From Spirulina sp. CCY15215 (lineage in GTDB: Bacteria; Cyanobacteriota; Cyanobacteriia; Cyanobacteriales; Spirulinaceae), in NCBI RefSeq assembly GCF_016888125.1, contig NZ_JACSWA010000583.1, forward strand, positions 1 through 39,031: a stretch of 39,031 nucleotides of DNA. Direction: 5' to 3'. Positions 18,406-26,942 of this stretch are shown one piece after another (the first letter of the stretch is position 1; the number at the start of each line of letters is the position of its first letter). Both the position numbers and the translations under genes were made by a program. The notes beneath the pieces were generated by a model. The model saw nothing but the letters and a program-made list of their open reading frames with translations. It was not told the DNA's origin and made no database searches.

Positions 18406-19761
18406 ATGACCGCATCCCGCAAGTACCACATTACAACCTTTGGCTGTCAGATGAACAAAGCCGACTCCGAACGCATGGCCGGAGTTTTCGAGGATATGGG
18501 GCTACAATGGTGCGAAGATCCCAACGGTGCTGATGTGATTCTCTACAATACTTGCACGATTCGGGATAATGCAGAACAGAAGGTTTATTCTTATTTAGGC
18601 AAACAAGCAAAACGCAAACACGAACAGCCAGATTTAACCCTAATTGTAGCTGGGTGCGTGGCACAACAGGAAGGGGAACAACTGCTGCGACGGGTGCCAG
18701 AATTAGATTTAGTGATGGGACCGCAACACGCAAACCGTTTGGGGGATTTATTGGAGCAAGTTTTTGCAGGCAATCAAGTGGTTGCTACCGAAGCGATCCA
18801 TATTGTCGAAGATATCACGAAACCCCGCAGAGATAGTAATGTTACAGCTTGGGTAAATGTCATCTATGGTTGCAATGAGCGTTGCACCTATTGCGTCGTC
18901 CCCAATGTGCGCGGGGTGGAACAGTCTCGCACCCCCGAGGCGATCCGTACAGAGATGGAAGAGTTAGGACGACAAGGGTATAAGGAAATCACGCTGTTAG
19001 GGCAGAATATCGACGCTTACGGACGCGATTTACCAGGAAGCACCCCAGAAGGTCGAAATAAGCATACTCTTACGGATTTGCTCTATTTCGTCCACGACGT
19101 ACCGGGGATCGATCGCCTTCGTTTTGCTACCAGTCACCCCCGCTATTTTACCGAACGTTTGATTCGCGCTTGTTACGAGTTGCCGAAGGTGTGCGAACAT
19201 TTTCACATTCCCTTTCAATCAGGGGATAATGCCTTGCTGAAGGCGATGGCACGGGGATATACTCACGAAAAGTATCGCCGCATCATTGCTAAAATTCGGG
19301 ACTATATGCCGGATGCGTCCATTAGTGCCGATGCGATCGTGGGATTTCCTGGAGAGACGGAAGAACAGTTTGAAAATACATTGAAATTAGTGGAGGATAT
19401 TGGTTTCGACCAGTTAAATACGGCAGCTTATTCTCCTCGTCCCGGTACTCCTGCTGCTTTATGGGAGAATCAGATATCAGAAGACCAGAAGCGCGATCGC
19501 CTGCAACGGTTAAATCGTTTGGTGGAAGTGAAAGCAGTAGAAAGAACTCAACGCTATACTGGACGCATTGAGGAAGTTTTAGTGGAAGATCGCAACCTCA
19601 AACACCCTTCTCAAGTGATGGGACGCACCCGAGGCAATCGTTTGACGTTTTTTGAGGGGAATATTGAGGAGTTGAAAGGTGCGATCGTGCGCGTAAAAAT
19701 CACAGAAATTCGGGCATTTAGTTTAACTGGGGAACTTGTGGATGTTCCCGTATTGGTTTGA
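18406..19761 (+). CDS. miaB: tRNA-2-methylthio-N6-dimethylallyladenosine synthase MiaB
   Basis: Radical SAM methylthiotransferase that converts i6A to ms2i6A at position 37 of tRNAs reading UNN codons. From the ATG at 18406 the product has 451 residues. The N-terminal UPF0004 domain carries the auxiliary cluster cysteines Cys14, Cys50 and Cys84. The radical SAM CX3CX2C is at 156, 160 and 163 (CNERCTYC), and the C-terminal TRAM domain is from about 385 onward. The segment LGQNIDAYG is also typical. The frame extends 16 codons upstream to 18358, but the family normally begins close to [12 protein letters not shown], so I use the later start. It follows the phosphatase gene with a 55-bp gap. Confidence 0.95.
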   Translation: MTASRKYHITTFGCQMNKADSERMAGVFEDMGLQWCEDPNGADVILYNTCTIRDNAEQKVYSYLGKQAKRKHEQPDLTLIVAGCVAQQEGEQLLRRVPELDLVMGPQHANRLGDLLEQVFAGNQVVATEAIHIVEDITKPRRDSNVTAWVNVIYGCNERCTYCVVPNVRGVEQSRTPEAIRTEMEELGRQGYKEITLLGQNIDAYGRDLPGSTPEGRNKHTLTDLLYFVHDVPGIDRLRFATSHPRYFTERLIRACYELPKVCEHFHIPFQSGDNALLKAMARGYTHEKYRRIIAKIRDYMPDASISADAIVGFPGETEEQFENTLKLVEDIGFDQLNTAAYSPRPGTPAALWENQISEDQKRDRLQRLNRLVEVKAVERTQRYTGRIEEVLVEDRNLKHPSQVMGRTRGNRLTFFEGNIEELKGAIVRVKITEIRAFSLTGELVDVPVLV

Positions 19762-19874
19762 GATAGCACAAAATATTGCCCTTATTGTGGAACAATGGTG
19801 TTTGGCGATCGCGGAACGAGTGTATTATATAAATAGATTGGCATTTTCCCATTCACCCTATTTTCTCATTCATC

Positions 19875-20708
19875 ATGAGCGAAACCGCCTCTAAAATCGA
19901 ACTTCCCCCTCCTTTTCCCGATCATACTCAACTTCCCGAATCGGACGGAACTTTTGTGAAAAATTTTCAAGAACATCCTCAAAGTATTATTCTCACTGAC
20001 TCTTTAACCCCAGTTTTAGCAGAATTGCATCCTAACGGACAGTACGCGATCGGTCAAGATTGCGGCATTTACTGGCAAGAAACCGAACCTCCAGAACAAG
20101 GCGCAGAGGCTCCGGACTGGTTTTATGTCCCTAATGTTCCCCCAATGTTAGAGGGTCAGATTCGACGCTCTTACGTGATTTGGCGAGAACTGGTCGCCCC
20201 TACCGTTGCTTTAGAATTTGCCAGTGGGAGTGGGGAAGAAGAACGGGACAGAACCCCGCGCAGCCTCAATCCTGAAGACTCCATCAGACCGGGAAAATTT
20301 TGGGTATACGAGCAAATTATTCGCATTCCCTACTACGGTATTTATGAAATTAAGACAGGAAAATTAGAGTTTTATACTCTTGTGAGTGGTTTTTATGAAC
20401 AACTCGAACCCAACGATCGCGGACATTATCCCATTGCGCCATTAGGGGTAGAATTAGGACTTTGGCAAGGAAACTATCAAAATCAAAATCAACTCTGGCT
20501 CAGGTGGTGGGATCGTGATGGTAATCTGTTATTAACGGGTTGGGAACAGACAGAATTAGAACGGTTGCACGTGGAACGAGAACGCGATCGCGCTAATACG
20601 GAACGCGATCGCGCCGATCGCGCTGAGTCGGAGTTAGAAAGAGAACGACAAAAAGCAGCACGACTTGCAGAACTTTTGAAAGCAGCAGGACTCGATCCAG
20701 ATGTTTGA
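19875..20708 (+). CDS. Uma2-family (DUF820) protein with C-terminal coiled coil
   Basis: A 277-residue protein of the Uma2/DUF820 family, a PD-(D/E)XK nuclease-like group greatly expanded in cyanobacteria. The core includes the acidic residues of PDWFYVPNV and VALEFASGSGEEER, and the WVYEQIIRIPYYGIYE segment. The C-terminus (about residues 220-272) is a highly charged coiled coil, ERERDRANTERDRADRAE and onward, ending AELLKAAGLDPDV, a tail shared by many members. Nuclease activity is inferred from the fold and is not well established. The coiled-coil DNA is built from HIP1 palindromes. A strong bidirectional terminator follows 130 bp downstream. Confidence 0.85.
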   Translation: MSETASKIELPPPFPDHTQLPESDGTFVKNFQEHPQSIILTDSLTPVLAELHPNGQYAIGQDCGIYWQETEPPEQGAEAPDWFYVPNVPPMLEGQIRRSYVIWRELVAPTVALEFASGSGEEERDRTPRSLNPEDSIRPGKFWVYEQIIRIPYYGIYEIKTGKLEFYTLVSGFYEQLEPNDRGHYPIAPLGVELGLWQGNYQNQNQLWLRWWDRDGNLLLTGWEQTELERLHVERERDRANTERDRADRAESELERERQKAARLAELLKAAGLDPDV

Positions 20709-20837
20709 TGATGGTGTGGCGATCGCGCAGTTGCATGGATGCAAGTGAAAGGGATTTTCAATCCCTGGCGGATCGGGCTATACTCGTCATTTTAAGTAGG
20801 ACAGACCACTAGCCCCTCCCGACTATTGGAGTTAAAC

Positions 20838-20873
20838 AAAAAAAAAATGGGCAGATTTTGCCCATTTTTTTTT
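20838..20873. terminator. Strong bidirectional intrinsic terminator
   Basis: A perfect GC-containing stem tgggca (20848-20853) and tgccca (20859-20864) has a 5-base loop. It is flanked by ten A residues upstream and nine T residues downstream, so the stem can extend and each strand ends in a U-tract. It lies between the convergent Uma2 gene and the minus-strand gene ending at 20897, and should serve both. Confidence 0.9.
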
Positions 20874-20896
20874 CCGTTTCTTGCTATGTTCCTAAA

Positions 20897-21847
20897 TTAA
20901 TCAGATTTTTTAATTGGTTTAGGAATATCCGAATTTACCCTTCTGGGTACTTCATTTCTGGGCTTACCTGGAAACTTTTGGAAAGGTTTACCCTTAGTAA
21001 AAGGTTTTTTCCTCTTTTTGAAAATTTCCCCGAGATCGTGGGCTTCCCGAATTGTCAAATTTGTGCCTTGACGCAGGACATGAATATCCCAAAAATGCCC
21101 TAGTACCCGTCCCCCCGCCAACATTCCCTTAAGATGTAACTTAAAATACTGTTTCTTTTCCGAGTCCTTACGAGGGATTTGATTGATTTTAACGATAATG
21201 CTTTCCTCCTCTTGGGAATAAAAAATCGCTTCCCCTCGAACTGAAAAATAACCATCTTCTAAAGGAGTAAAACTATCGATCGCATCGCGGCTATTTTCTG
21301 AGTCAGCCTTGTCTTGACCAGCTTTATCCTCATCGGTTTCCCAGCCATCGGAATGTAGCAATTCTGGCTCCCAAACCCCCGTAATTTGGACATGAAGCGC
21401 ATCATCATTTTGGCGGGTGCGAGGATAAACCACCCAAAGATGAGATTCTTCTAAATTCAGATGATTTTTGATCAAGCTGATAGTGCGTCCAAGCAAAACG
21501 GCATCAATTTCTGTACCGTCTTCCCCCAAAAGAATACCTCGGGTCAATTGTTCGTCAATGGGCTTATACCAACCCCGAACTAAACCGATCGCGCGATATT
21601 GTCTCGGTTCGCTCGGGGGTGGGATCGGTTGTTTGCGGGGACTGCGGGTAGAAGCAACATCTGGCGTTTTGACGGGAGCTTCGACGGAAGGGGGTTGAGT
21701 GTTGTTGTTCATTTCAGTGCTGTTGTCGGCACAGGGCGGCAAATTAGACACAGTAGATGACAATGATGATGGGCGATGGGGTAGCAGGTGCGCTCCGGCA
21801 GACGGATTCGCTAAAATATGATTCCGAACTCCTTGGGAAAGAGGCAT
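20897..21847 (-). CDS. Conserved cyanobacterial protein of unknown function
   Basis: A 316-residue protein I do not recognise by name. After a low-complexity N-terminus (about residues 1-80, rich in Ser/Pro/Thr), a conserved-looking domain begins at PRQYRAIGLVRGWYKP and continues through LTRGILLGEDGTEIDAVLLGR, ESHLWVVYPRTR and VQITGVWEP. A second conserved part from about 215 (DGYFSVRGEAIFYSQEE) runs to LAGGRVLGHFWDIHVLRQG. The C-terminal 45 residues are very basic (KKRKKPFTKGKPFQKFPGK), suggesting nucleic-acid or membrane-surface binding. There are no membrane helices. I chose the start at 21847 because AAGGA lies 7 bases upstream; an internal ATG at 21712 is the alternative. Its upstream region holds a structured inverted-repeat element. 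Confidence 0.75.
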   Translation of the reverse strand: MPLSQGVRNHILANPSAGAHLLPHRPSSLSSTVSNLPPCADNSTEMNNNTQPPSVEAPVKTPDVASTRSPRKQPIPPPSEPRQYRAIGLVRGWYKPIDEQLTRGILLGEDGTEIDAVLLGRTISLIKNHLNLEESHLWVVYPRTRQNDDALHVQITGVWEPELLHSDGWETDEDKAGQDKADSENSRDAIDSFTPLEDGYFSVRGEAIFYSQEEESIIVKINQIPRKDSEKKQYFKLHLKGMLAGGRVLGHFWDIHVLRQGTNLTIREAHDLGEIFKKRKKPFTKGKPFQKFPGKPRNEVPRRVNSDIPKPIKKSD

Positions 21848-21900
21848 GATTCAATCCTTGCTGGGAATAAGTATTTTACCCTGACGGGCAAACGTTAGCA

Positions 21901-21991
21901 CAGACTGACTGATAGGAATCCTTCCCAGTTTTCTCCCGCATCGGGGTTCAAACTGGATGATAGAGAAGTTCTCTCGCTGGATGTCAGTCTG
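21901..21991 (-). ncRNA. Candidate structured RNA or 5' leader element (cloverleaf-like)
   Basis: A 91-bp stretch is closed by a perfect 9-bp inverted repeat (cagactgac at 21901-21909, gtcagtctg at 21983-21991) and encloses three further hairpins. These are ggaa/ttcc (21915-21925); ccagttt/aaactgg (21925-21956) with an inner cccg/cggg stem (21935-21945); and agag/ctct (21962-21974). It ends 54 bp upstream of the start codon of the minus-strand gene at 21847, so on that strand it would be in the 5' leader. I matched it to no riboswitch or small-RNA motif that I know. It lacks tRNA signatures. The structure is read directly from sequence; the RNA nature is inference. Confidence 0.35.
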
Positions 21992-22053
21992 CTTATTGTA
22001 CTCAATGCAGGAGCTTTCAGGGGATATCCGTATAGTTTTGTAGAAATCTTTTC

Positions 22054-22078
22054 AATTCTCAATTCTCAATTCTCAATT
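22054..22078. repeat. Heptamer repeat abutting the permease stop codon
   Basis: Three and a half copies of the heptamer aattctc (22054-22060, 22061-22067, 22068-22074, then aatt) run into the stop codon of the DppC-like permease gene (22077-22079). Short tandem heptamers are common in filamentous cyanobacteria. This array may have added or replaced the end of the reading frame. Confidence 0.85.
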
Positions 22079-22955
22079 ACCTTTCCATCTCTGGATTAAA
22101 AACTTCACTCAATCCTTCTCCCATGAGGGAAAGTCCTGTCACCATGAATGTCATGGCTAAACCGGGAAATAACGCCGTCCACCAAATTCCCGTGGGTAAG
22201 GAATCTAATGCTAATTTGAGATCGTGACCCCATTCAGGGGTATCTAAAGGCAATCCCAGCCCCAAAAATCCCAAACCTCCTAAAATTAAAATAGCATCGG
22301 CGGCATTGAGGGTAAAGAGAACGGGAACGCTCTGGATCACATTCAGGAATAAATAACGGGATAATACCCTTGTCGGGGTTGCTCCCATTGCCCGAGCCGC
22401 TTCGATAAAGAGTTCTGTTTTAACACTGGTGGTGTGATTCCTCACCACCCGATAATATTGCGGGATATAGGAAATACTGAGGGCGATCGCGGCATTCCCG
22501 ACTCCTCTTCCCACTACAAATGCTAAGGTAACGGAAAGAAGTAATCCCGGTAAGGTATAAATCGTATCCATCAAAAACAATAAAGCGCGATCCATTTTTC
22601 CCCCCCAATAGCCGCTAATTAATCCCAAGGGAACACCCACGATTAAGGAAAGAGAGGTTGCTAAAACTACCACTTGCAGTGCTGCTCGAGAGCCGAATAA
22701 AGTCCTGGAAAAAACATCATATCCTTCCCGACTCGTTCCAAACCAATGTTGGCCACTGGGAGGTTCGTGAATGGGGTTAATTAATGATGCGTTAGGGTCT
22801 TGCAACCATCCCCATGCTTGAAATACTGGGGTAAAAATCGCAATAATGATAAAGAAAGCAGTAATCACTAACCCAACGAGCATTAACTGACGAGATAAGG
22901 AAGGATAAGTCAGAAATTGCAACCATCGAGGTTGAGTTTTTGAGGATGCGGTCAT
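22077..22955 (-). CDS. Peptide/nickel-type ABC transporter permease (DppC/OppC-like)
   Basis: A 292-residue inner-membrane permease of the DppC/OppC family, which pairs with a DppB-type subunit to import peptides, nickel chelates or similar solutes. It has an N-terminal helix (about 24-46), the periplasmic segment HEPPSGQHWFGTSREGYDVFSRTLFGSR typical of the family (here around residues 63-90), five more helices, and the ATPase-contact EAA loop (EAARAMGATPTRVLSRYLFLN). No binding protein, DppB or ATPase gene is next to it, so its partners must be elsewhere. The start at 22955 gives the usual N-terminus. The stop abuts a heptamer repeat. Confidence 0.92.
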   Translation of the reverse strand: MTASSKTQPRWLQFLTYPSLSRQLMLVGLVITAFFIIIAIFTPVFQAWGWLQDPNASLINPIHEPPSGQHWFGTSREGYDVFSRTLFGSRAALQVVVLATSLSLIVGVPLGLISGYWGGKMDRALLFLMDTIYTLPGLLLSVTLAFVVGRGVGNAAIALSISYIPQYYRVVRNHTTSVKTELFIEAARAMGATPTRVLSRYLFLNVIQSVPVLFTLNAADAILILGGLGFLGLGLPLDTPEWGHDLKLALDSLPTGIWWTALFPGLAMTFMVTGLSLMGEGLSEVFNPEMER

Positions 22956-23128
22956 GGGATTGGGGCTAAGGTAGGAAGTGTAGGGTTTAGTTTATCATTC
23001 ATCTTTCTTTCTGCCCATAAAAGCGCCCCAGTCAACATTGTTAACTGGGACAAAGGAATGCAGCTATTCGACCAAATCCACACCGACGATCTCTAGATAA
23101 ATTAGGATATATTATCCAATTTGTAGGT

Positions 23129-23329
23129 TTAGCTCATTGTGGCGTTGCTGCGATCGTAGGATACTCGGGAGGCTGAACTTGGCTTACCTTGAATTCTGTT
23201 AGAGTATTCCCCCGTGTCAATGTCCAGACCGATTTCAGCAGCCGTGCGTCCTAACATAGACTCTTGACGATTGCGGATCAGTTGAGTATGACGCATCATT
23301 AAAGCGCGAGCCTGATTTTTGGTATCCAT
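23129..23329 (-). CDS. Small conserved cyanobacterial protein, 66 aa
   Basis: A 66-residue basic protein that begins MDTKNQARALMMRHTQLIRNRQESM and continues LGRTAAEIGLDID. The N-terminal part looks like one amphipathic helix. I believe similar small proteins occur in other cyanobacteria, but I know no function. A strong ribosome binding site GGAGG lies 10 bases before the ATG at 23327-23329, which decides this start; a long upstream extension of the frame (to 23590) has no support. It is divergent from the TpsA-like gene. Confidence 0.7.
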   Translation of the reverse strand: MDTKNQARALMMRHTQLIRNRQESMLGRTAAEIGLDIDTGEYSNRIQGKPSSASRVSYDRSNATMS

Positions 23330-23432
23330 AATTTTAAAACCTCCGGATTGCCGATTTTGTAAAACAATTACTGTTTTTTGCTTACTTTTTACTATATCGG
23401 ATAATTCTGTAAAATTGGATACAAAATTTGTT

Positions 23433-23452
23433 TTGTTAAATAAAATTAACAA
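23433..23452. promoter_or_regulatory. Candidate operator palindrome
   Basis: A perfect palindrome TTGTTAA-N6-TTAACAA lies in the 287-bp spacer between the divergent 66-aa gene and the TpsA-like gene. It is 104 bp from the former start and 165 bp from the latter. The spacing of half-sites fits a dimeric regulator; the protein is unknown. The region is AT-rich, so chance is not excluded. Confidence 0.3.
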
Positions 23453-23616
23453 TTTCTTTGGCTTTGAGGGCGATCGCTTATTCTCCAGACCAGAAAAAAA
23501 TCGGTACAATGGGCAAAGGGTGCAAGTGTTAGAGATAATATAACGAGGATAGCGATCGCCGATCGCCCGATTCTCTCCCATCGGGTTCAATCATTTGGCA
23601 ATGATATTTTCAAGAT

Positions 23617-26223
23617 ATGCCCATGAACGCTTGTCAACTAATTTCGAGATATTTTTCAAGATATTTGTCTCCGGTGATGGCGATCGCACTCTTATCAGTC
23701 ATTTCAGGAAAAGCGATCGCCATCACCCCCGCAGCAGATGGCACGGGAACCCAAATTACCCACAATGGCGATCGCTATGATATCAGTGGGGGGAGTTTTT
23801 CGGGGGATGGAAGCAATCTTTTTCATAGTTTTGACCAATTTTGTCTAAATGCCAATGAAATCGCTAATTTCCTTTCAAGTCCGCAAATTAGCAACATTCT
23901 TGGAAGAGTCACGGGAGGCGATCCGTCTATTATTAATGGGTTAATTCAAGTGACGGGGGGAAACTCTAACTTGTATTTAATGAACCCGGCGGGTATTGTT
24001 TTTGGACAAGGGGCAAGTTTAAATGTAGGGGGAGATTTTTTCGCGACAACTGCAACAGGAATTGGCTTTAATGGCAATTGGTTTGAGGCGATAGGAAGTA
24101 ATAATTATGCAGATTTGCAGGGAGATCCGAATCAATTTGCTTTCGATCTTGCCCAACCTGGTTCTATTGTTAATGCGGGGAAATTAGCCGTTGGAGAAGG
24201 ACAAAATTTAACTCTATTGGGAGGGATGGTTGTTAATACGGGAACGTTAACTGCACCGGGAGGAAATATTGCGATCGCCGCCATCCCAGGAACGAGTTTA
24301 GTCCGCATTTCTCGTCTTGGGACTCTGTTAAGTTTAGAAATCGAAGCGCCTCGGGATGTTAACGGAAATCTTATCGCTTTTGATGCTCTCGATCTGCCGG
24401 AGTTACTAACGGGAACTTCCCCAGAGATAGAAACGAATTTAGCAGTAGCGGGGCAAAATGTGCAAACTTTAGCAGGAACAGTGATTCCTATTTTAGCGGG
24501 AACGGCGATCGCCAAAGGAACTCTAGATGTATCGTCAGAAGTGGGGGGAAATATCTATATTTTGGGCGATCGCGTGGCTGTAGTTGATGATGCTTTGTTG
24601 GATGCTTCGGGAGATTTTGGTGGCGGAGAAGTGCGAATTGGGGGGGATTTTCAAGGAACAGGAAATGTTTATAATGCTGACTATACTTACATTGGTTTTG
24701 AGGCTCAGATTTTAGCCGATGCTCTTTTAGAAGGTGATGGAGGGATGGCGATCGCATGGGCAGATAAAACAACTCGATTTTACGGTGAAGTGAGTGCTAA
24801 AGGTGGCAGAATTTTCGGCAATGGTGGGTTTGTAGAAATTTCTGGAAAAGAAAATCTTGCCTTCAATGGTGATATTAATGTTAGTGCATCTCAAGGACAA
24901 AACGGTACAATTTTATTCGATCCCAGAGATATTATTATTGAACCTAACGATGCTGTTGCTGACGATAATACTGAACTGGTTGGTAACCAAATTTTATTTG
25001 CAGATGGTGGAGGGGCTACTGACTTTGTAATTGATGATTCGTTTCTTCGGGGCTTAACAGGAAACGTTATCTTGCAAGCTCAGAGAAATATAACATTTCA
25101 GTCTGGAGTTGCTCTAACTGGAGTTAATCTCTTAAATCAAAATTTGACTTTGCAGGCCGGTAATGATATTACAATTCAGGAAAATTTAGAGTTTTCTACT
25201 GGAAATACTTTAAGTATGAGTGCAGGAGGAAATATTTCCGTTCAAGAGATTACAGGGTTTGCTATGGGAAATATTAATCTCACCAGTACGAGTGGGAGCA
25301 TTAATGTTAATGGTAATATTTTTTTTGGGGGAGGGGGTGGAAATGTCACCTTACAAGCAGCTAATAATATTCAAGTCCAAAATATTAATGCAGATGGTTT
25401 TGTCAGCATAACTAGCACCAATGGCAATATTACCATTGGCTCAAACACTACTGTTAATGAGATACAAAGTGGTGTTTTCACTGGAGGCGCACCTGGACAA
25501 GTTAACTTAACTGCTAACAATGGTTTAATTACTCTCAATGGTTGGGTGCGATCGGGTCGGGACTTAAAGACAGGAGATAGTACAATTAACATCACTGCTG
25601 CCCGTTTCCGCGCTATTAATCCTTTTGCTGGAGAATTGTTAGATGTCGATTCTTTTAAAACATCTGGTGCTACAGATGCTTCCGATCTTGGAGTCTTAGT
25701 GACAACACCAACCAGTCTTCTTGCTACCCCTGCTAATGTTAGTTTTGCGACACAAGGAAATATCGATCAAACTACTGTAAATAATATCGTCTATGGAAAA
25801 ATTATCTTGACTTTTGCCGGCGATCCCAACCCTATCGAAGCAGGAAGCGGTTCAACTTTAATTTCTATTAATTTACTGAAAGATACAACTTTTACAGTTA
25901 ATCAAACTCTCGGAACAACGGGAAGTGGAACAGAAGGACTTATTGCTATTACTGCGGCGGGTATTCCTCCAACTGTGGTAGTTTTGCTGGGAGATGGTGA
26001 TTTTAGTGCTAGTATTCCTCAACTGGACACAGGAATTGCTGCAACAAATGCAATAAGCACTGCTTCAACTTTAACTACAGGTTTAAACACGGAGGCGATC
26101 GCCGCCGGGCAATCTTTAGAACGCGATACGGGTTGCGGTACAATTAATAGCAAAACGGCAGATAATGAGAGTTGTAACATAGTAGAACAAGAAGAGGCGC
26201 GATCGCTTCTAACCGTCGAATAA
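23617..26223 (+). CDS. TpsA-like exoprotein with filamentous haemagglutinin N-terminal domain
   Basis: An 868-residue secreted protein. The signal peptide contains SPVMAIALLSVISGKAIA, with likely cleavage there. The two-partner-secretion (TPS, haemagglutination activity) domain follows from about residue 35, with the characteristic ITHNGDRYDISGG, NLFHSFDQF, ILGRVTGG, INGLIQVTGGNSNLYLMNPAGIVFG split across residues 107-131, and LNVGGDFFATTA. The remainder is rich in Asn/Gly/Thr short repeats, predicted to form a long beta-helix. Two Cys residues lie close to the C-terminus (TGCGTINSK and ESCNIVEQ). Such proteins are exported through an outer-membrane TpsB pore and act in adhesion or surface interactions. 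No tpsB gene is in the window. It converges with the hydrolase gene, 11 bp apart. Confidence 0.9.
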   Translation: MPMNACQLISRYFSRYLSPVMAIALLSVISGKAIAITPAADGTGTQITHNGDRYDISGGSFSGDGSNLFHSFDQFCLNANEIANFLSSPQISNILGRVTGGDPSIINGLIQVTGGNSNLYLMNPAGIVFGQGASLNVGGDFFATTATGIGFNGNWFEAIGSNNYADLQGDPNQFAFDLAQPGSIVNAGKLAVGEGQNLTLLGGMVVNTGTLTAPGGNIAIAAIPGTSLVRISRLGTLLSLEIEAPRDVNGNLIAFDALDLPELLTGTSPEIETNLAVAGQNVQTLAGTVIPILAGTAIAKGTLDVSSEVGGNIYILGDRVAVVDDALLDASGDFGGGEVRIGGDFQGTGNVYNADYTYIGFEAQILADALLEGDGGMAIAWADKTTRFYGEVSAKGGRIFGNGGFVEISGKENLAFNGDINVSASQGQNGTILFDPRDIIIEPNDAVADDNTELVGNQILFADGGGATDFVIDDSFLRGLTGNVILQAQRNITFQSGVALTGVNLLNQNLTLQAGNDITIQENLEFSTGNTLSMSAGGNISVQEITGFAMGNINLTSTSGSINVNGNIFFGGGGGNVTLQAANNIQVQNINADGFVSITSTNGNITIGSNTTVNEIQSGVFTGGAPGQVNLTANNGLITLNGWVRSGRDLKTGDSTINITAARFRAINPFAGELLDVDSFKTSGATDASDLGVLVTTPTSLLATPANVSFATQGNIDQTTVNNIVYGKIILTFAGDPNPIEAGSGSTLISINLLKDTTFTVNQTLGTTGSGTEGLIAITAAGIPPTVVVLLGDGDFSASIPQLDTGIAATNAISTASTLTTGLNTEAIAAGQSLERDTGCGTINSKTADNESCNIVEQEEARSLLTVE

Positions 26224-26234
26224 ATTAGCAAAGA

Positions 26235-26906
26235 TTAGGACTGCAAAGCTGCTAAAATAGCGCCAGAGGAAGCCGTCCAACCTACAATTCCCCCTTGCGC
26301 CCGAACCATTTCTAAGGTAGCGCGTTTAAACTCAGGGAAATAACTTTCCGTCCCATCTTCCACTAACAGACATTCATAGCCGCGATCGTTGGCTTCTCGC
26401 ATGGTAGTTTGCACGCAAACTTCCGTAGTGACTCCAGTGATAATCAGATGAGTAACGCCTTTTTCCTTTAAGATGGATTCCAACGGCGTGTTATAAAATG
26501 CCCCTTTTCCCGGTTTAGGAATCACGATTTCATCCGGTAAAGGAGATAGATCGGGGATAATTTGATTTCCCGCTTCCCCTAAAACTAAGATTCGTCCCAT
26601 CGGACCGCGATCGCCGATTGTGAGGGATCCTTGACCGCGATCGCGCTTAGACGGAGGACAGTCTGATAGGTCTGGCTGATGTCCTTCTTGAGTATGAATC
26701 ACTGGTAGCCCCAAACGCCGAAAGACCGCCAGTAATTGCCCAATTGTCGGTACAATGGCTTGCAAAAGCATCACATCATTGCCCAGTGAGTCCCCAAAGC
26801 CACCAGGTTCGAGAAAATCCCGTTGCATATCAATAATCACCAAAGCCAGACCTTGGTTATTTTCCGGTAACGGGTAATCGTAGGGTTGAGCAGGAATAGT
26901 TGGCAT
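26235..26906 (-). CDS. Isochorismatase-superfamily cysteine hydrolase (candidate triuret or ureido amidohydrolase)
   Basis: A 223-residue cysteine hydrolase with the catalytic triad Asp26 (VIIDMQRDF), Lys131 (IPKPGKGAF) and Cys164 ([11 protein letters not shown]). It is a paralogue of the BiuH-like gene upstream: both share DMQ-DF, EGH-PDL, GDxGPxGRIL, KPGKG-F and the [11 protein letters not shown]-type segment. It differs in the N-terminus, in the region after the first Asp ([13 protein letters not shown]), and at the C-terminus ([16 protein letters not shown]). Family members act on small amides and ureides. Its place as last gene of the transporter operon, with a 36-bp gap after the ATPase, suggests it processes the imported compound or a relative of it; triuret is a guess prompted by the reported trtA-biuH pairing in other bacteria. 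Confidence 0.85.
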   Translation of the reverse strand: MPTIPAQPYDYPLPENNQGLALVIIDMQRDFLEPGGFGDSLGNDVMLLQAIVPTIGQLLAVFRRLGLPVIHTQEGHQPDLSDCPPSKRDRGQGSLTIGDRGPMGRILVLGEAGNQIIPDLSPLPDEIVIPKPGKGAFYNTPLESILKEKGVTHLIITGVTTEVCVQTTMREANDRGYECLLVEDGTESYFPEFKRATLEMVRAQGGIVGWTASSGAILAALQS

Positions 26907-26942
26907 TATGAAATAATCGTAGTGGATAAAATATTTTTCTAT

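Noticed and set aside
20750-20766. Perfect 7-bp hairpin agggatt/aatccct after the Uma2 gene
   Set aside because: It has no T-tract and is followed 70 bp later by a strong terminator; it is probably incidental.
21901-21991. tRNA gene in the cloverleaf element
   Set aside because: The closing stem is 9 bp, the arms have the wrong lengths, and the conserved D-loop, anticodon-arm and CCA-end features are missing on both strands.
23027-23049. Hairpin cccagt/actggg downstream of the 66-aa gene as a terminator
   Set aside because: The stem has a mismatch and is not followed by a proper T-tract on either strand.
23330-23590. Long N-terminal extension of the 66-aa protein
   Set aside because: The ATG at 23329 has a strong GGAGG site, and the extension has spacer-like AT-rich composition.
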